Shown here: in pieces, positions 22,890-33,959 of the stretch
Position numbering within the stretch: position 1 is the stretch's first letter
How the letters are laid out: the number at the start of each line of letters is the position of its first letter
Assembly: GCA_050084985.1 (NCBI GenBank)
Contig: JBITNC010000001.1
Coordinates: 162,254,001 to 162,318,000 of the forward strand
Source: Nageia nagi
Lineage: Eukaryota > Pinophyta
Length of the DNA stretch: 64,000 nt
Direction of reading: 5' to 3'
Made by a program: the position numbers and the translations under genes
The notes under the pieces: generated by a model
The model's input: the letters and a program-made list of their open reading frames with translations, nothing else
The model's database searches: none
Told to the model about the DNA's origin: nothing

Positions 22890-24407
22890 ATGTCAACCTT
22901 AGATACTTATTCTACTTCAAAGGTCATGAAGAATGATTTTTATATTGACATTGAAAAGATTTTATCATACTTAGTAGAGATAGAACAATGTACCATACCT
23001 CTTCTTCAATCCTCAGAAAGCCTTATTAGATCCCATGAAGAGTTAGAGTATAGTTCTTCCATTCTTTCCCCCTCATCATGGGATGAGTTTGACACTGAAA
23101 ATAATGAGCCCATCATAAAGATTGAAAACTCATTGACACATCTCATCAAATTAAAATCTTGTTGTGCATCTCCTTTTGAGACTATCAAACCTAATGAATC
23201 CAGTTTGCTAAGGGATGAATCGAGTATTAATGCCAAATGCCTTGATGCAACATCCTATGCTAAATCATATGACCTCCTAGAGTTAGATACCTTGATGTCT
23301 TCACCCCAACCTTGGGATGAATATGATATTAAAGAAGAGGAGTTTGACATGAATCTTGAGGATCTTTCAGAGCATTCTTTAGAATTGCAATTTCATTCTC
23401 CTCCCCTTCTAGAGGCTACAAGACCTTCTATTGATTCCCATGAATCTCATGATATTCTTGAGTTCAAGGATGAAACGTGTTCACTCTCATCACAAGTAGA
23501 AATTGGAGAGCCTCACATAAGAATTAAAAAATCCATAGATTGTATTATTGAATCTCAAGAATTTCAATCACAAAGAAATGAAAAATATAAAAATAAAATT
23601 TCCAAAGCTAACACACATGAGCTTAGGAATGAACATCCATGTGGGGAAACAACACATCATGATAATGATATAAAGTTTTATGAGGATGAATGTTGTTTGA
23701 ACTTACTAAAAATACCTTTAAAATATCAAACTAGCTTGATGAAAAATTGGGAATGTGATAAAGAAGATAGCCCTACAACAAATAAATTACTTAGGAATAT
23801 TTTCTATTATGAAAAAGCTAAGAATATTTTGCAAAGGGAATCCCATAAACAACAACAAGCATGTTCTTCTTATGATCAACATGATAAAACCTTCAATGAG
23901 TTTGTCGACAAAATGAGACAAGAAGAGATGAGGCAAAAGCATGATGTAAAAGTTTATACAGACCAAAAGAGTCAAGCTTGGATGCAATTATCATCACCTC
24001 TTAATTACCAAGTATGGAGATATCAAGACTCTTACTCTAATCAACAAAGAGAATTGCCTCTTGAGAGTTTAGATTATCAACCTCAAATCCCCTCTTCACA
24101 AGCTAGGATAACTGACCCCACCTATCAAAAAACACCTCATAGGGCTAAGTCTTGTATGGAATATTTTGATAGAATGATCTTGTATTTAGTAAGAACCTCA
24201 CAAACAACTCCTCAATGTAATATCTCAAACAAATTCTTCTATGATCCTTACTCCTGTGAGAAACTCTCATCACAAGAAAAATGTAGAAAAGCTTTAGCTA
24301 AACAATTCAAGGTAGGAGAGATACCCTCTTTTGCGGAGTTGGAGGCAAAGAGAAAACACATAGAGAGAGATTATGAAAAAACTATAAACTTTAGTAAAAG
24401 ATATTAA
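22890..24407 (+). CDS. Element A ORF1: 505-aa acidic repeat protein upstream of gag
   Basis: Uninterrupted 505-codon ORF starting ATGTCAACC, the longest in the window. No known domain. Residues about 36-225 form three diverged repeats of some 55-78 residues: PLLQSSESLIRSHEE and SSWDEFD (Trp 64), SSPQPWDEYD (Trp 142), and PPLLEATRPSIDSHES; NEPIIKIENSLTHLI near 73 pairs with GEPHIRIKKSIDCII near 196. The first half is Ser/Glu/Asp-rich; the second is Gln/Lys-rich, with EEMRQKHDVK and FAELEAKRKHIERDYEKT, probably helical. After the stop the text continues as LKEKNIELKEKEKQELDKQ into gag, so ORF1 was probably once joined to gag. Ogre-type elements are known to have an extra ORF before gag; homology was not tested. 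Confidence 0.8.
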   Translation: MSTLDTYSTSKVMKNDFYIDIEKILSYLVEIEQCTIPLLQSSESLIRSHEELEYSSSILSPSSWDEFDTENNEPIIKIENSLTHLIKLKSCCASPFETIKPNESSLLRDESSINAKCLDATSYAKSYDLLELDTLMSSPQPWDEYDIKEEEFDMNLEDLSEHSLELQFHSPPLLEATRPSIDSHESHDILEFKDETCSLSSQVEIGEPHIRIKKSIDCIIESQEFQSQRNEKYKNKISKANTHELRNEHPCGETTHHDNDIKFYEDECCLNLLKIPLKYQTSLMKNWECDKEDSPTTNKLLRNIFYYEKAKNILQRESHKQQQACSSYDQHDKTFNEFVDKMRQEEMRQKHDVKVYTDQKSQAWMQLSSPLNYQVWRYQDSYSNQQRELPLESLDYQPQIPSSQARITDPTYQKTPHRAKSCMEYFDRMILYLVRTSQTTPQCNISNKFFYDPYSCEKLSSQEKCRKALAKQFKVGEIPSFAELEAKRKHIERDYEKTINFSKRY

Positions 24408-25480
24408 GGTGTTCAAATTAAGTTATAAGAGGAAGCCAAACTTAAAGAAAAGAATATAGAACTCAAAGAAAAAGAAAAGCAAGAGCTTGACAAACAAAGC
24501 AAATTTTTGATAAGGTAAAACAAGAAGTTCGAGATAGTTGGTTACTTCATGAGAAGTCTCAACAAAATAAAGTACAACCATCTACAACTCTTAGAAATCC
24601 AATGCAAGAGCATCATTTACCTTCTAATCTTCCATCATTATCATCTTCATCATTGTTATCAAGATTTCGTTCTGATGATGAATCTTATAATTCAAACCTA
24701 AAGTTAGAAAGAAACACCAATCATAGAAGATACCGAAAACATCCTCAAGGTAGTTGGACAGATAAAGAATTAGAATATTTCATGAAGGATTTCATGAATA
24801 AAGAAATGAACATATCAGGGTTCAAGAAGTTGACATATGATAATATTTTCAATGAACCCATCCATCCAAGTGTCCCTAAGAAGAAATTACCTTACAACTT
24901 TGAAATACCTAAGATAATTAATTTTACAAGAAATAAGGATCCTAAGGAACATTTAAGGTGGTTTAAGTTTTCAAATTACCTAATTTATAATGATGAGAAC
25001 TTGATGCTACATTTGTTCCCCATGACACTTGCAGCCCAAGCCTTGGAATGGTATAATAATTTGCCACAACATAGTATTTATTCATTTTCTCAATTGGTAG
25101 ACTCATTCTTACAACATTTTAGGATTGATATTAAAGAGGAATCTTCTATTATGGATCTTGTAGAACTAAAACAATCTCAGAATGAATCAATTGTTGACTT
25201 TGTTTCATGATGGAGGGATATACTCTATGGCATGCCCTATACCTTACCTCAGGAGGAGTTAGTTAAATTATTCAATCAAAATTGTTTAAGGCCTATAGCT
25301 AGTATATTACAAATCCAACGATATAATACTCTCGAAGAAGTTATTGCTCAAGCAGTTATAATTGAGGAGGTCAAGATTAAATATGGTGAAATAAAAATTA
25401 TGAGAAAATAAAAATATAACAAAAATGAGTATTGTAATTATCACCATCAAAAAGGTCATAGTACAAAAAATTGTCTAGCA
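24408..25480 (+). pseudogene. Element A gag with zinc knuckle (broken)
   Basis: Continues from ORF1 past TAA/TAA stops and a frameshift near 24515. The frame 24602-25210 carries a basic Ser-rich stretch, then FEIPKIINFTRNKDPKEHLR and LHLFPMTLAAQALEWYNNLP, SFSQLVDSFLQHFRI and ESIVDFVS: the retrotransposon gag core. One TGA replaces a codon at 25208, after which WRDILYGMPYTLPQEELVK continues the domain. A zinc knuckle CNYHHQKGHSTKNC lies at about 25435-25476. Only some five lesions interrupt ORF1-gag-protease over 3.8 kb. Confidence 0.85.
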
Positions 25481-26740
25481 TTGAGAAATAGAACTCAAAA
25501 TTCAATCAAAGATAATAACTTGGAAGTTGAAGACCATACTTCTATTTCAGATCAAAATTTAAAAAATTATCAAGACTCACTTCCTTCATATCAAGTAAAT
25601 ACGGTATCTATTATACCTAATTATAGTCAAGTGACACCCACTTGGAATCCAAGTAATCAACCTATTATAAGAATAGTTGGAGTTGATACTGGAACTCAAA
25701 ACATACAAGAAAAACAAATTGATATATCATATAATCAAAAATCCAAAATGCAAGTTCCTCCATTGATACATCAGCCTATAATTTCTTTTTATTACCATGA
25801 GAGACAACCAAACAAGGGACTTCAAGGGTTAGATCCACCTCTCCATGTCATCGGTAAAGTAAATGGTAAAATTGTTAAGAGGATATTAATAGATGAAGGG
25901 TCAAATGTCAATATCATATCTACATTAGCATATCACAAATTGAATCTTCCCTTCTCTCATATTTCTTTACCATCATTACAAATAAAAGCATTTAATAATG
26001 CCTTATGTTCAACAATAGGGTCGATAGTGTTACCCATCACCATTGGATGTAAGACGATACAAACATCATTATACATCACCAAAGGAAACATTGAACAATA
26101 TAATATTCTTTTAGGTAGACCATGGATTCAAGAAATGGAATGTGTCCCATCTACATTTCATGGTTGTCTAAAATACATTCATGAGGGAGTACTCTATCAT
26201 GTATGAAGAGATGAAAATCCATACTCACATTATAATATTACAAAATCATCAAAAATGAAACCTCCTATGCAAAAGTCAAAGGGGAAAATATCATCCACCT
26301 TTGCTATGCAAGTGCATAATCATAAAGATATGAGATGGGAATTAAAATCCAAAGATGATTACAATGATGGAATGCAATCATCGAAACAACCTAAGAGGGT
26401 GGTAGATTATATAATGAAAGAAAACCTAAAGCCTAAGTCAATAAAATACGATAAGTATGGACATCATGTTTATCATCATCAATTGGGGCATGATACTAAA
26501 CATTGCCACCAATTAAATCATGCCCTTCATGATTTGATGGATGATAGACGACTTGAAGTAGATATACCTTTATTGATAGATAACAATTTACATCATCTAC
26601 AAAATACATACATACATTCCACACAATTAAACAATGATGAATTATGTTATTTGCATAAGGATATTCAAATCTTCTTCACATCATTCACATTGGGGTATTC
26701 ATCCCCCATATTACTTTTGATCTCCTCATGTTTTACATAG
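25481..26740 (+). pseudogene. Element A aspartic protease and second knuckle-like motif
   Basis: The frame 25481-26206 has PLHVIGKVNGKIVKRILIDE then GSNVNIIS: the Tat protease active-site region, with D-E-G where D-T/S-G is usual. ILLGRPWIQEMECVPSTFHG is the conserved flap-to-end block, so this 241-codon stretch covers the whole protease. After a TGA, frame 26255-26740 runs on with VVDYIMKENLK and YHHQLGHDTKHCHQLNHAL, which looks like a second zinc-knuckle sequence lacking its first Cys. No RT sequence follows; the coding text ends at 26738. Confidence 0.85.
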
Positions 26741-29700
26741 ATCACATTGGGGCAATTGCCCTCCATAAAAAAAAAAAATCATCAAAACATGATTTAGAAA
26801 TCACACAAACATCAAAATATGATTAAAAATCAAAATGATCATATCTGATTTTGAAATAGGTTATAATATGTTTATTGCATTTCCATGTCTTCCCCTTTTT
26901 CCACCTCATATTCATCCCCCATTATGTTGGAATATTTGAGTATCATATTATATTCTAACAATTCATCAAGGCATATATACTATACATTATCCATAATCAA
27001 TTCCATACCATTATACAAATATATTTAATACTTATTGTAAAAGAAATACTTTATGAAATTAATATTCTTATTGACTTTACCAACCTTCATCATGAAATTT
27101 TTGAAACTTTGGATGATAAACAAACATGACTATGATACACTTAAGGTTATTACAGACTCATACACATGTTCACATTTAAATAATCTTAAAATAGTCAAGA
27201 ATGAGGTGTTACAAGAACATGATTTCAAGCCAAAGTATTACATGTTCATCCTATTATTCACTTCATCTTGAACCCAAGAATCATTTGATAGTTTTATAAA
27301 AAAAAAAAAAAGAATTACTACATTATATCAATGATTCTTCGGTGATTACAATATCCTCTATCGGGGCTATGGATGCCTGACTGGTAGTAGAGCAAGGTTG
27401 TAGTGAGATCAAGGGGTTAATCCTCATCGGGGCTATGGATGCCTATCTGGTAATGGGGCATACCTTACGAGTGGTGACATGTCCATATTGGTTAGTGACC
27501 TTCTTTCCTATGGACCTCTGTACGTTTCATATGGATGAACTAGCTTATATATTTTATGCTCTTGTGACATTTAGTTTGAGATTGTAGAGATGGAAATAAA
27601 CATCATTGCACACACATGAGTCTATGATAATTTTGAGAACATCATGAATTTGTTTTATATCATCTAAAGAAGAAAAAATCTAATGGTGATTGGTTAATAT
27701 GGTCAACTTGAATATTATGATCATTACATTTCTTCATCATCTCATGCCTCCATCCCATACTATTTATTATTACATAGTAATTAATATTACACTTATATTT
27801 ATTAATGCCTTGATGAGTTGATTAGTTTATCTCTCTAAATACTCAATACATCCTATGTCTATTCATTTGTTATACTATTTTCATATTAACATCCATCACC
27901 ACCCCATACACATTATACTATACCAACTTTCATATTTTATTATCCAATATCCATATATTTTTTAATCTATCTTTATTGATTATTAAATTGGAGGTGCTTC
28001 CATATTATTTGAGAAAAAGAGCGAGTAATTGCTCTCCCCATTAATATGGGAGTCAACATTGTTGTTGTTAAAACCTTTTGCTTCTACTCTTATCTACAAG
28101 TTTAAGCAAGAAATTACCCTTAGTAGATTGATAAAAGTCAACCCTAGAACATTGTTAAATTTTATAGCTTCCATTATTCTTTGAGATCGAGAATAAGAAA
28201 TTATTCTCCCCATTGAATTGGAAGTCAATGTTCTTTTCCTATCATATCTTATCCATTTCAACCCCCTAGAACATCGTTAAAAAGCTTCCATCATTCCTTG
28301 GGATCGAGAGTAAGAAATTGCTCTTCCCTTAGAATTAGAAGTTGATGTTCTTCTTCCCTTTCCATTCATTATCATCTACCCATAAATTCAATGTGTGTTA
28401 CATCTTGTTCCATATCCTTTGTACATGTTATCATAAAATAAAAAGTATTAGTAGCCAAGTTTGATAAATGATACAATCTAATACTGCAATTTTTCAAATC
28501 ATTATCCTTAAATTTGAAGATATTTAATAATATCAAAATCAACATTTAAAAAATAAAAATACAATAATAATCCCATACGTCTTTAATGGGATAATTGTTA
28601 TTGTCATATTCCTCATCATGAATCTTTAATGATATCAAATTATAAACAATTCCATCCTGAAATATTTGATAATAATTTTTGCAAGAAATGATAATGAAAC
28701 CCATTCTGCTAGGGAAAATAGCAGAATTATCAGACATTAAAATGTTATCTACTTTGAAAAGACTCCACGTCACATACATGCTAATGGCAAAGAGCCTATG
28801 GAATAAAGTGTTCCATGAAATAGCATATGTAAGCAAGCATGAGTACCTAGTAAGGTGTATAACTTGTTTTCAAAATACTTTGATTGCAAAAATTCAAAAA
28901 ATTTATGTTTGATTATAACTTGGGACAACTATGATTGTCCATGATCCAAAGCAAATCATTTGCCTCTACCATCAACCAACAAAATCAAGATTTAAAATAT
29001 TCGTACATAAGTTGATAAACTCAAGTGTACGAGTCTTGACTTAACCACTTACCAGCCTCAAGTATATTATCACCTACTTATGAGTCTAGTGGTATTTGTA
29101 TAATTCTACAATGATAACATATTAGTTTGTTTGTATCTTATTAAGATACATGACTATGTTTGCTCACCACATCATGCCATTAAAAAAAAAAAAGATAACC
29201 AAATAAACATGCAAACTCAATCATAAATAATTTCATCATGAATCCTTGATAGGACAAACACCATTTATTGTTTATGATCTTACAATGAATCATGAACTTC
29301 CTAGTTCAAATCATATGTCATGTTATGCATGTTTAGTCATCACTTATTGTTATACATATTCAGGAAACCCTAGTCATCAAAAAGCATGATTCTAATGATT
29401 TTTGCAAAACCTACCTTTCTAGAGTAAAATATAATAATCAAAATTCAAATCAGTGCACATAAAGGGGACTTCATGTCATATACCTGACTCAGCTCCATAC
29501 ATTCCCTTGGGATAAACACAAGACACCCATGTAATGATATATGAGAACAAGCCTTTAGTACCTATTTGGTGTACAACCAATGTGTGTTCAAAATACTTCA
29601 ATTACAAAGCTCAAGAAATCATACTTGGATAATTGGGGTAAATACAATTTACCATGACTTAAAATCAAACCTTATGTTCACCTATAAATGACTGAAACAA

Positions 29701-30653
29701 TAAGATTAGAATCATTCGTACATTCATCTTACTTGTTCACTAGCTAATATATATTAGTTTTTTGAATAGTCTATCATCATCGTCACTGACATCATTAGTC
29801 AGTTCAAAAGGGGTCATAATGCTAAGATCAGTACCACAATCAAAGTAAGCCCATGATCACATAGTAAGACCATGGCTACATCTCTTTTAAAATGTACCCA
29901 AAACATTGTTAATTACAAAATTGAAAGTTATATGTATACTCACGGTTAAGGTAATTAAAATTACTTACAACCTAAAATAAGATATTTATGCTCAATATGA
30001 TTCTGAAAGACTTATGCAAAAGATCACCATGAAACCCCTTCTGCTGGGTCAAAAGCAGAGAAAAATGAAAGATGACTTGTATACAAAACAAGCTTCCTAT
30101 CACATACTCGCTTCGGCATGCAGAGACAAACTAGAGTATTGTCACACAACTACCATAAATAGCACATAGTATGGAGATAAACATAAGTGAAGTTTTGATA
30201 TACAACATCACTATCTCAAAATTGTATACATCAAATAAGCTTACCATCACATACTCACTTCGGTATGTAGAGACAAACTAGAGTCTTGTCATGCAACTAC
30301 CATAAACAGCACACAGTATGGAGATAAACACAAGTTAAGTTTTAATATACAACATCACTATCTCAAAATTGTATACATCAAATAAGCTTACCATCACATA
30401 CTCACTTCGGTATGCAGAGATAAACTAGAGTCTTGTCATGCAACTACCATAAATAGCACACAGTATGGAGATTGACACAAGTGTAGTTTTGATGTATTAC
30501 AATATCATTTTCAAAATGTATCAATTGCAAAAGTTAAAAGATCATATTTAGTCATGGCAAGGAATATCCTCATGACAACACTAGATGATAAAATACATAT
30601 ATAATTTATTAGTGTTTTTTGAATCATCCTTTGCATATGTCAATGGATAATTC
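26741..30653 (+). other. Element A 3.9-kb noncoding 3' region
   Basis: No polymerase domain in any frame. It contains poly(A) runs (26767, 27299, 29184) and a 20-bp word ATCGGGGCTATGGATGCCT repeated at about 27360 and 27426. A ~115-170 bp repeat (GCTTCCAT-ATT-TTTGAG...AAGTCAATGTTCTT) starts at 27996, 28167 and 28284. Diverged modules with CATTCTGCTAGG/CTTCTGCTGGG and TTCAAAATACTT lie at about 28680, 29450 and 30010. Long repeat-rich 3' regions are a known trait of Tat/Ogre elements. Confidence 0.7.
30078..30530 (+). repeat. 147-bp tandem repeat, about three copies, in element A 3' region
   Basis: CACATACTCGCTTCGGCATG at 30101 recurs as CACATACTCACTTCGGTATG at 30248 and 30395, exactly 147 bp apart. 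Each unit also has ACTACCATAAA-AGCACA-AG and ACAACATCACTATCTCAAAA. Differences are mostly transitions. The first copy has a small indel at its left end; the last fades after 30500. Confidence 0.93.
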
Positions 30654-30668
30654 AAAAAAGGGGCAAAA
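30654..30668 (+). promoter_or_regulatory. Element A polypurine tract
   Basis: AAAAAAGGGGCAAAA directly precedes the 3' LTR start TGTAGACAC. This is where plus-strand DNA synthesis is primed in LTR elements. Confidence 0.85.
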
Positions 30669-31559
30669 TGTAGACACTCAAAATAAACCCTACATCTAGT
30701 TTAACAACATATAAATAAATAAAATAAGTATCTTTTTAACATATATCATACTAAACTAACCATAACTCTTTATACAAGCCTCAAACAAGCTTGAAAACTC
30801 CATTATTGGATAGTTCTCATTGAGTACATGCAAAATGAGTGGTCACATGACCCTTTTTCGATAAAAATTGGCTATTTGGCGATCATGTTAATATTGTTAT
30901 AAAAATTGAAAACCAGTCGCCGGCGACCCAAAACAAACGTCGACATTTTAGGATGATCACCGGCGTCCGCCTAGTAATTGCCGATGACTCTATAACAACC
31001 GAATAGACACCAAAATAGCAAGAGAAAGTTGAAACATTTCATTCTTCCAAGATGATGTGGATAGAGGGGGTCAGTTACGACCTACGGTGGCATTTTACTT
31101 CCCCTTACCAGCCTTGGAACACCTCACCCAAAATCTATAAATACAAGCCAATACAAAGCAATTTGGGAGGATCTTGGCCCAATTTTTGAAGTAGCATAAT
31201 GCTGCCAAAATCTTGTAGTTCATACCTTTTATTGTTTTATGCTAGCTTCAATTTAATACATGTCATACATAGATGCTTTGATGTTATTGTCTTTTGCATG
31301 TGTGTAGGATTTATAGGTTGTTCATATCAAGGAGAGAAGCAAGCAAATCAAAAGCAATGGAGATCTAATACCTTCATTTTGGCAAATGGCATTTGTAAAA
31401 GTCCCTTCCAAGGGAAAATTTTAGTTTGAGCTGAAAATCAATATCAATTTATAATTACAACATTTCTACCTATTTTACATAATTTGAGATTCAGTGAAAA
31501 TTTAAGAATAATTATAATTTTATGTTATTCTACATTCCAGCTCTATTTTCACTGTAACA
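30669..31559 (+). repeat. Element A 3' LTR
   Basis: 891 bp, same ends as the 5' LTR, TATA box CTATAAATACA at 31135-31145. It keeps the perfect 12-bp palindrome GTCGCCGGCGAC at about 30917, which is mutated (GTCGTCGGCGAC) in the 5' LTR. Followed by the ATATT duplication. Confidence 0.97.
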
Positions 31560-31564
31560 ATATT

Positions 31565-31850
31565 GGTCCTCCTTGTTGATCCTAATTTTATTGTAGCAAG
31601 AAAATCCATCCATGAAACATAAAACTTCATTTCCTATTGTTAAGCCTACAATCATATCAATTTTAGGCAAAAGAAAGGTATCTTTGGGATATGCCTTGTT
31701 GATATACCTAAAATATATATAATATCTTATTTCACTATTAGGCTTAGCTATAGGCATAATATTAGAAATCCATGGATAATAATTAATGGGAATAATAAAA
31801 CTAGTTGTAAGATACTTCTCATTTTCCTTTTTTAATAGCAAGGGTTACCC
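31565..31850 (-). pseudogene. E2 reverse transcriptase, N-terminal half
   Basis: The minus strand reads NYYPWISNIMPIAKPNSEIR (about 31780-31725), YFRYINKAYPKDTFLLPKID and LCFMDGFSCYNKIRINKEDQ, ending at the insertion point. These match Tat RT WISNIVPV-KPNG-IR, DFRDLNKACPKD-FPLP-ID and MDGFSGYNQI. The Asp of DFRDLN has changed to Tyr. One stop lies near 31845. The joined reading with 20456 gives EDQ-Y-KITIINPWG, as expected for an uninterrupted RT. Confidence 0.88.
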
Positions 31851-32399
31851 TAGGATGCATCTTTCTAGGCTTTTATTGAACTGGTTTGATATTTTCATTA
31901 ACAACTAGGTTATGAATAAAAATATCAAGATCAAGATCAGGTATATCAGAATAACACCAAGTAAAGATATAAGAAAAATATTTTAATAGTAGGTGATACC
32001 TTTCTCATTCTTTTAGGGTTAACCAAGCTCCTATTTTGATCAACCTTGTGTCTTCTTGGGTATCGATGTTTACTTCTCCTATTTCTTCACTAAGATAGGA
32101 TATTTCATCACTAAGTTGGGAGGGCATAGGTAATTCTCCTTGTCCTACATCCAAAATCAATTTTAAGAGATGGTAATAATGAAGTGATGATGTTAGAAAC
32201 TGAACATCATCACCCCATTAAGGGATAGGAATACTGAATTCTAAAGAAAGACTAACTAGACCTAGGACTTAATCAATGAAAAGTGAATAAAACATGAATA
32301 AATATGAGCATGAATGAATGAAAAATAAATAAAAATAAAAATAAGGGTGGGGCTCTAACCTATAATATCTACATCATCCTTACATACCTCTTAAAGAAA

Positions 32400-33600
32400 A
32401 TATGCCTAATATCATATAAACCATGTTAAGAGCCACTTTTCATTGGATTTAGGGAACTCACTCCATACCCCTAGCTTCTCAAGGATTGCATCATCATTTC
32501 TAAAAATATCCACTTGAATCAGAGCTATAGGAGGTAGGAATGGATTCACATAGTAATTTTGTAACTCTTCTATTAGACCATACACTATCCCAAAATGAAG
32601 CCACTCATCATATAAGTATTTAGTGTAGCCCTGATCACTATTGTCCACATGTTGAACCCTTGGAACTAACAAAGATGAGCTAGGTATAAAATCATTAAAT
32701 CCAACACCTATTGTTATCTTGTGTTGGCCTTCATTTAAAATGAGCTCTATGATTCCCTACTCATTCTTACCTAATCCTTTCCTACCATACTTACATTTAT
32801 GTATATATTCATTAGCAAAAGTAGAATTAATTATATTGAAATGCATACTTAACTAAACTATTGTGTTTTACAAAATGGGATGTATATCTTCAATGTTAGA
32901 TGCACTTTTTTCTTTATGCTCTTGGTAAAGGATATTCACATATTCAACTTGATTGCTCTTCTACTCATGAATAGAATGGTAGCACTTAGCTTTAGTCTCC
33001 TCTTGGTGGTAATGATGAGTTTTGGTACTACAAGGGATCATCCAAGCTCTCTGAAGTTTTCCTAGAGGTCTATCTCCAAGATTATGTATGCTCCAATGCT
33101 TACCTCTTGTAGGGTGATAATGGTAACAAGTGTTGGTGCTTCTTTCTCACTTTCAACCAAATCATGAGGAATCCAAAATCTCTCAGCTTCCTGATGCACA
33201 TATATAGGATTATCCTTTACATGAATAGTAACTTGCTTTCCTTTTTGCATAAATTTAATTGATCAATGCAATCTAGAAGTAACAACCCTAATATTATGTT
33301 TCCATGGTCTACCAAGCAACAAATTATATGTAAATTTCACTTGGAAAATATACACTTTTTGATGAATAGGCATAAATAGGTATTTTATACATTCTTTTTT
33401 AGTATTATCAAATCTTTTAATGCTAATAATGGTTCTTTTAATTTTCGCATAAATGGAAGGAAAGAATTTTTGTAATAATTCAACAGAACATACATTGACA
33501 TTTGAATGAGTATCAATCAAATATTTTTTAATAGGGACACATCAATGTTAACATGGATATACAATCCTAGATTTTTCACAATAACATATTCACTAGGCAA
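32400..33600 (-). pseudogene. E2 protease and linker to RT (broken)
   Basis: The frame 33520-33263 holds MIDTHSNVNVCSVELLQKFF (active-site region, with D-T-H for the usual D-G/T-G) and FTYNLLLGRPWKHNIRVVTS then RLH, the conserved protease C-terminal block. Downstream frames at 33250-33062 and 32672-32412 (VYGLIEELQNYYVNPFLPPI) represent the linker before RT. Stops and shifts separate them. The LLGRPW block is shared with element A. Confidence 0.75.
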
Positions 33601-33959
33601 TTCACTCTCTTAAAAGGAAAGAATGTTACAAACTTAGTATCAAGATTACCTACTAATTCAATAAATTTAGCAAAAGGAATATCCACATCAACTTCAATTT
33701 TCTTAAGTGCATTAAACAAAGCATCTCTATGTTCAATTGATAATTGCAAAAGTTCAAAAATACTTATCTTTGTATGAGTTACATTTAATTACTTAAGGAG
33801 TTGTTGTGTACTAGGATTGTGAGGGATTTCTATTCATTCACATGTACCTAGATTAACACTTCCTCTAGGTCTTCCTCTCCTAGTGGAAACACATAGTTCT
33901 TAGTTGAAGATGGTGTTTGCTGTGAGTAGTTCAACATCTTCAAAATCTACTACATGGGC

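Larger units (their letters stand above)
20457..31559 (+). mobile_element. Element A: complete 11.1-kb non-autonomous LTR retrotransposon (gag-protease only)
   Basis: Bounded by an 893-bp 5' LTR and an 891-bp 3' LTR, both starting TGTAGACACTC and ending CACTGTAACA. The duplicated target ATATT flanks it (20452-20456, 31560-31564). A primer site and a polypurine tract are in place. The interior has a 1.5-kb repeat-rich leader, an intact 505-codon ORF, gag, zinc knuckle and protease, then 3.9 kb with no ORF and several tandem repeats. RT, RNase H and integrase are absent, so it needed enzymes from another element. Gag and protease are of the E2 (Tat) type. It sits inside the RT of E2. Confidence 0.95.

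Noticed and set aside
23006-23987. Minus-strand ORFs of 66-76 codons
   Set aside because: Antisense to the intact ORF1 of element A.
22890-24407. Host gene
   Set aside because: It lies between a retrotransposon primer site and gag in the same orientation, with no introns or separate promoter, and its end runs into gag text.
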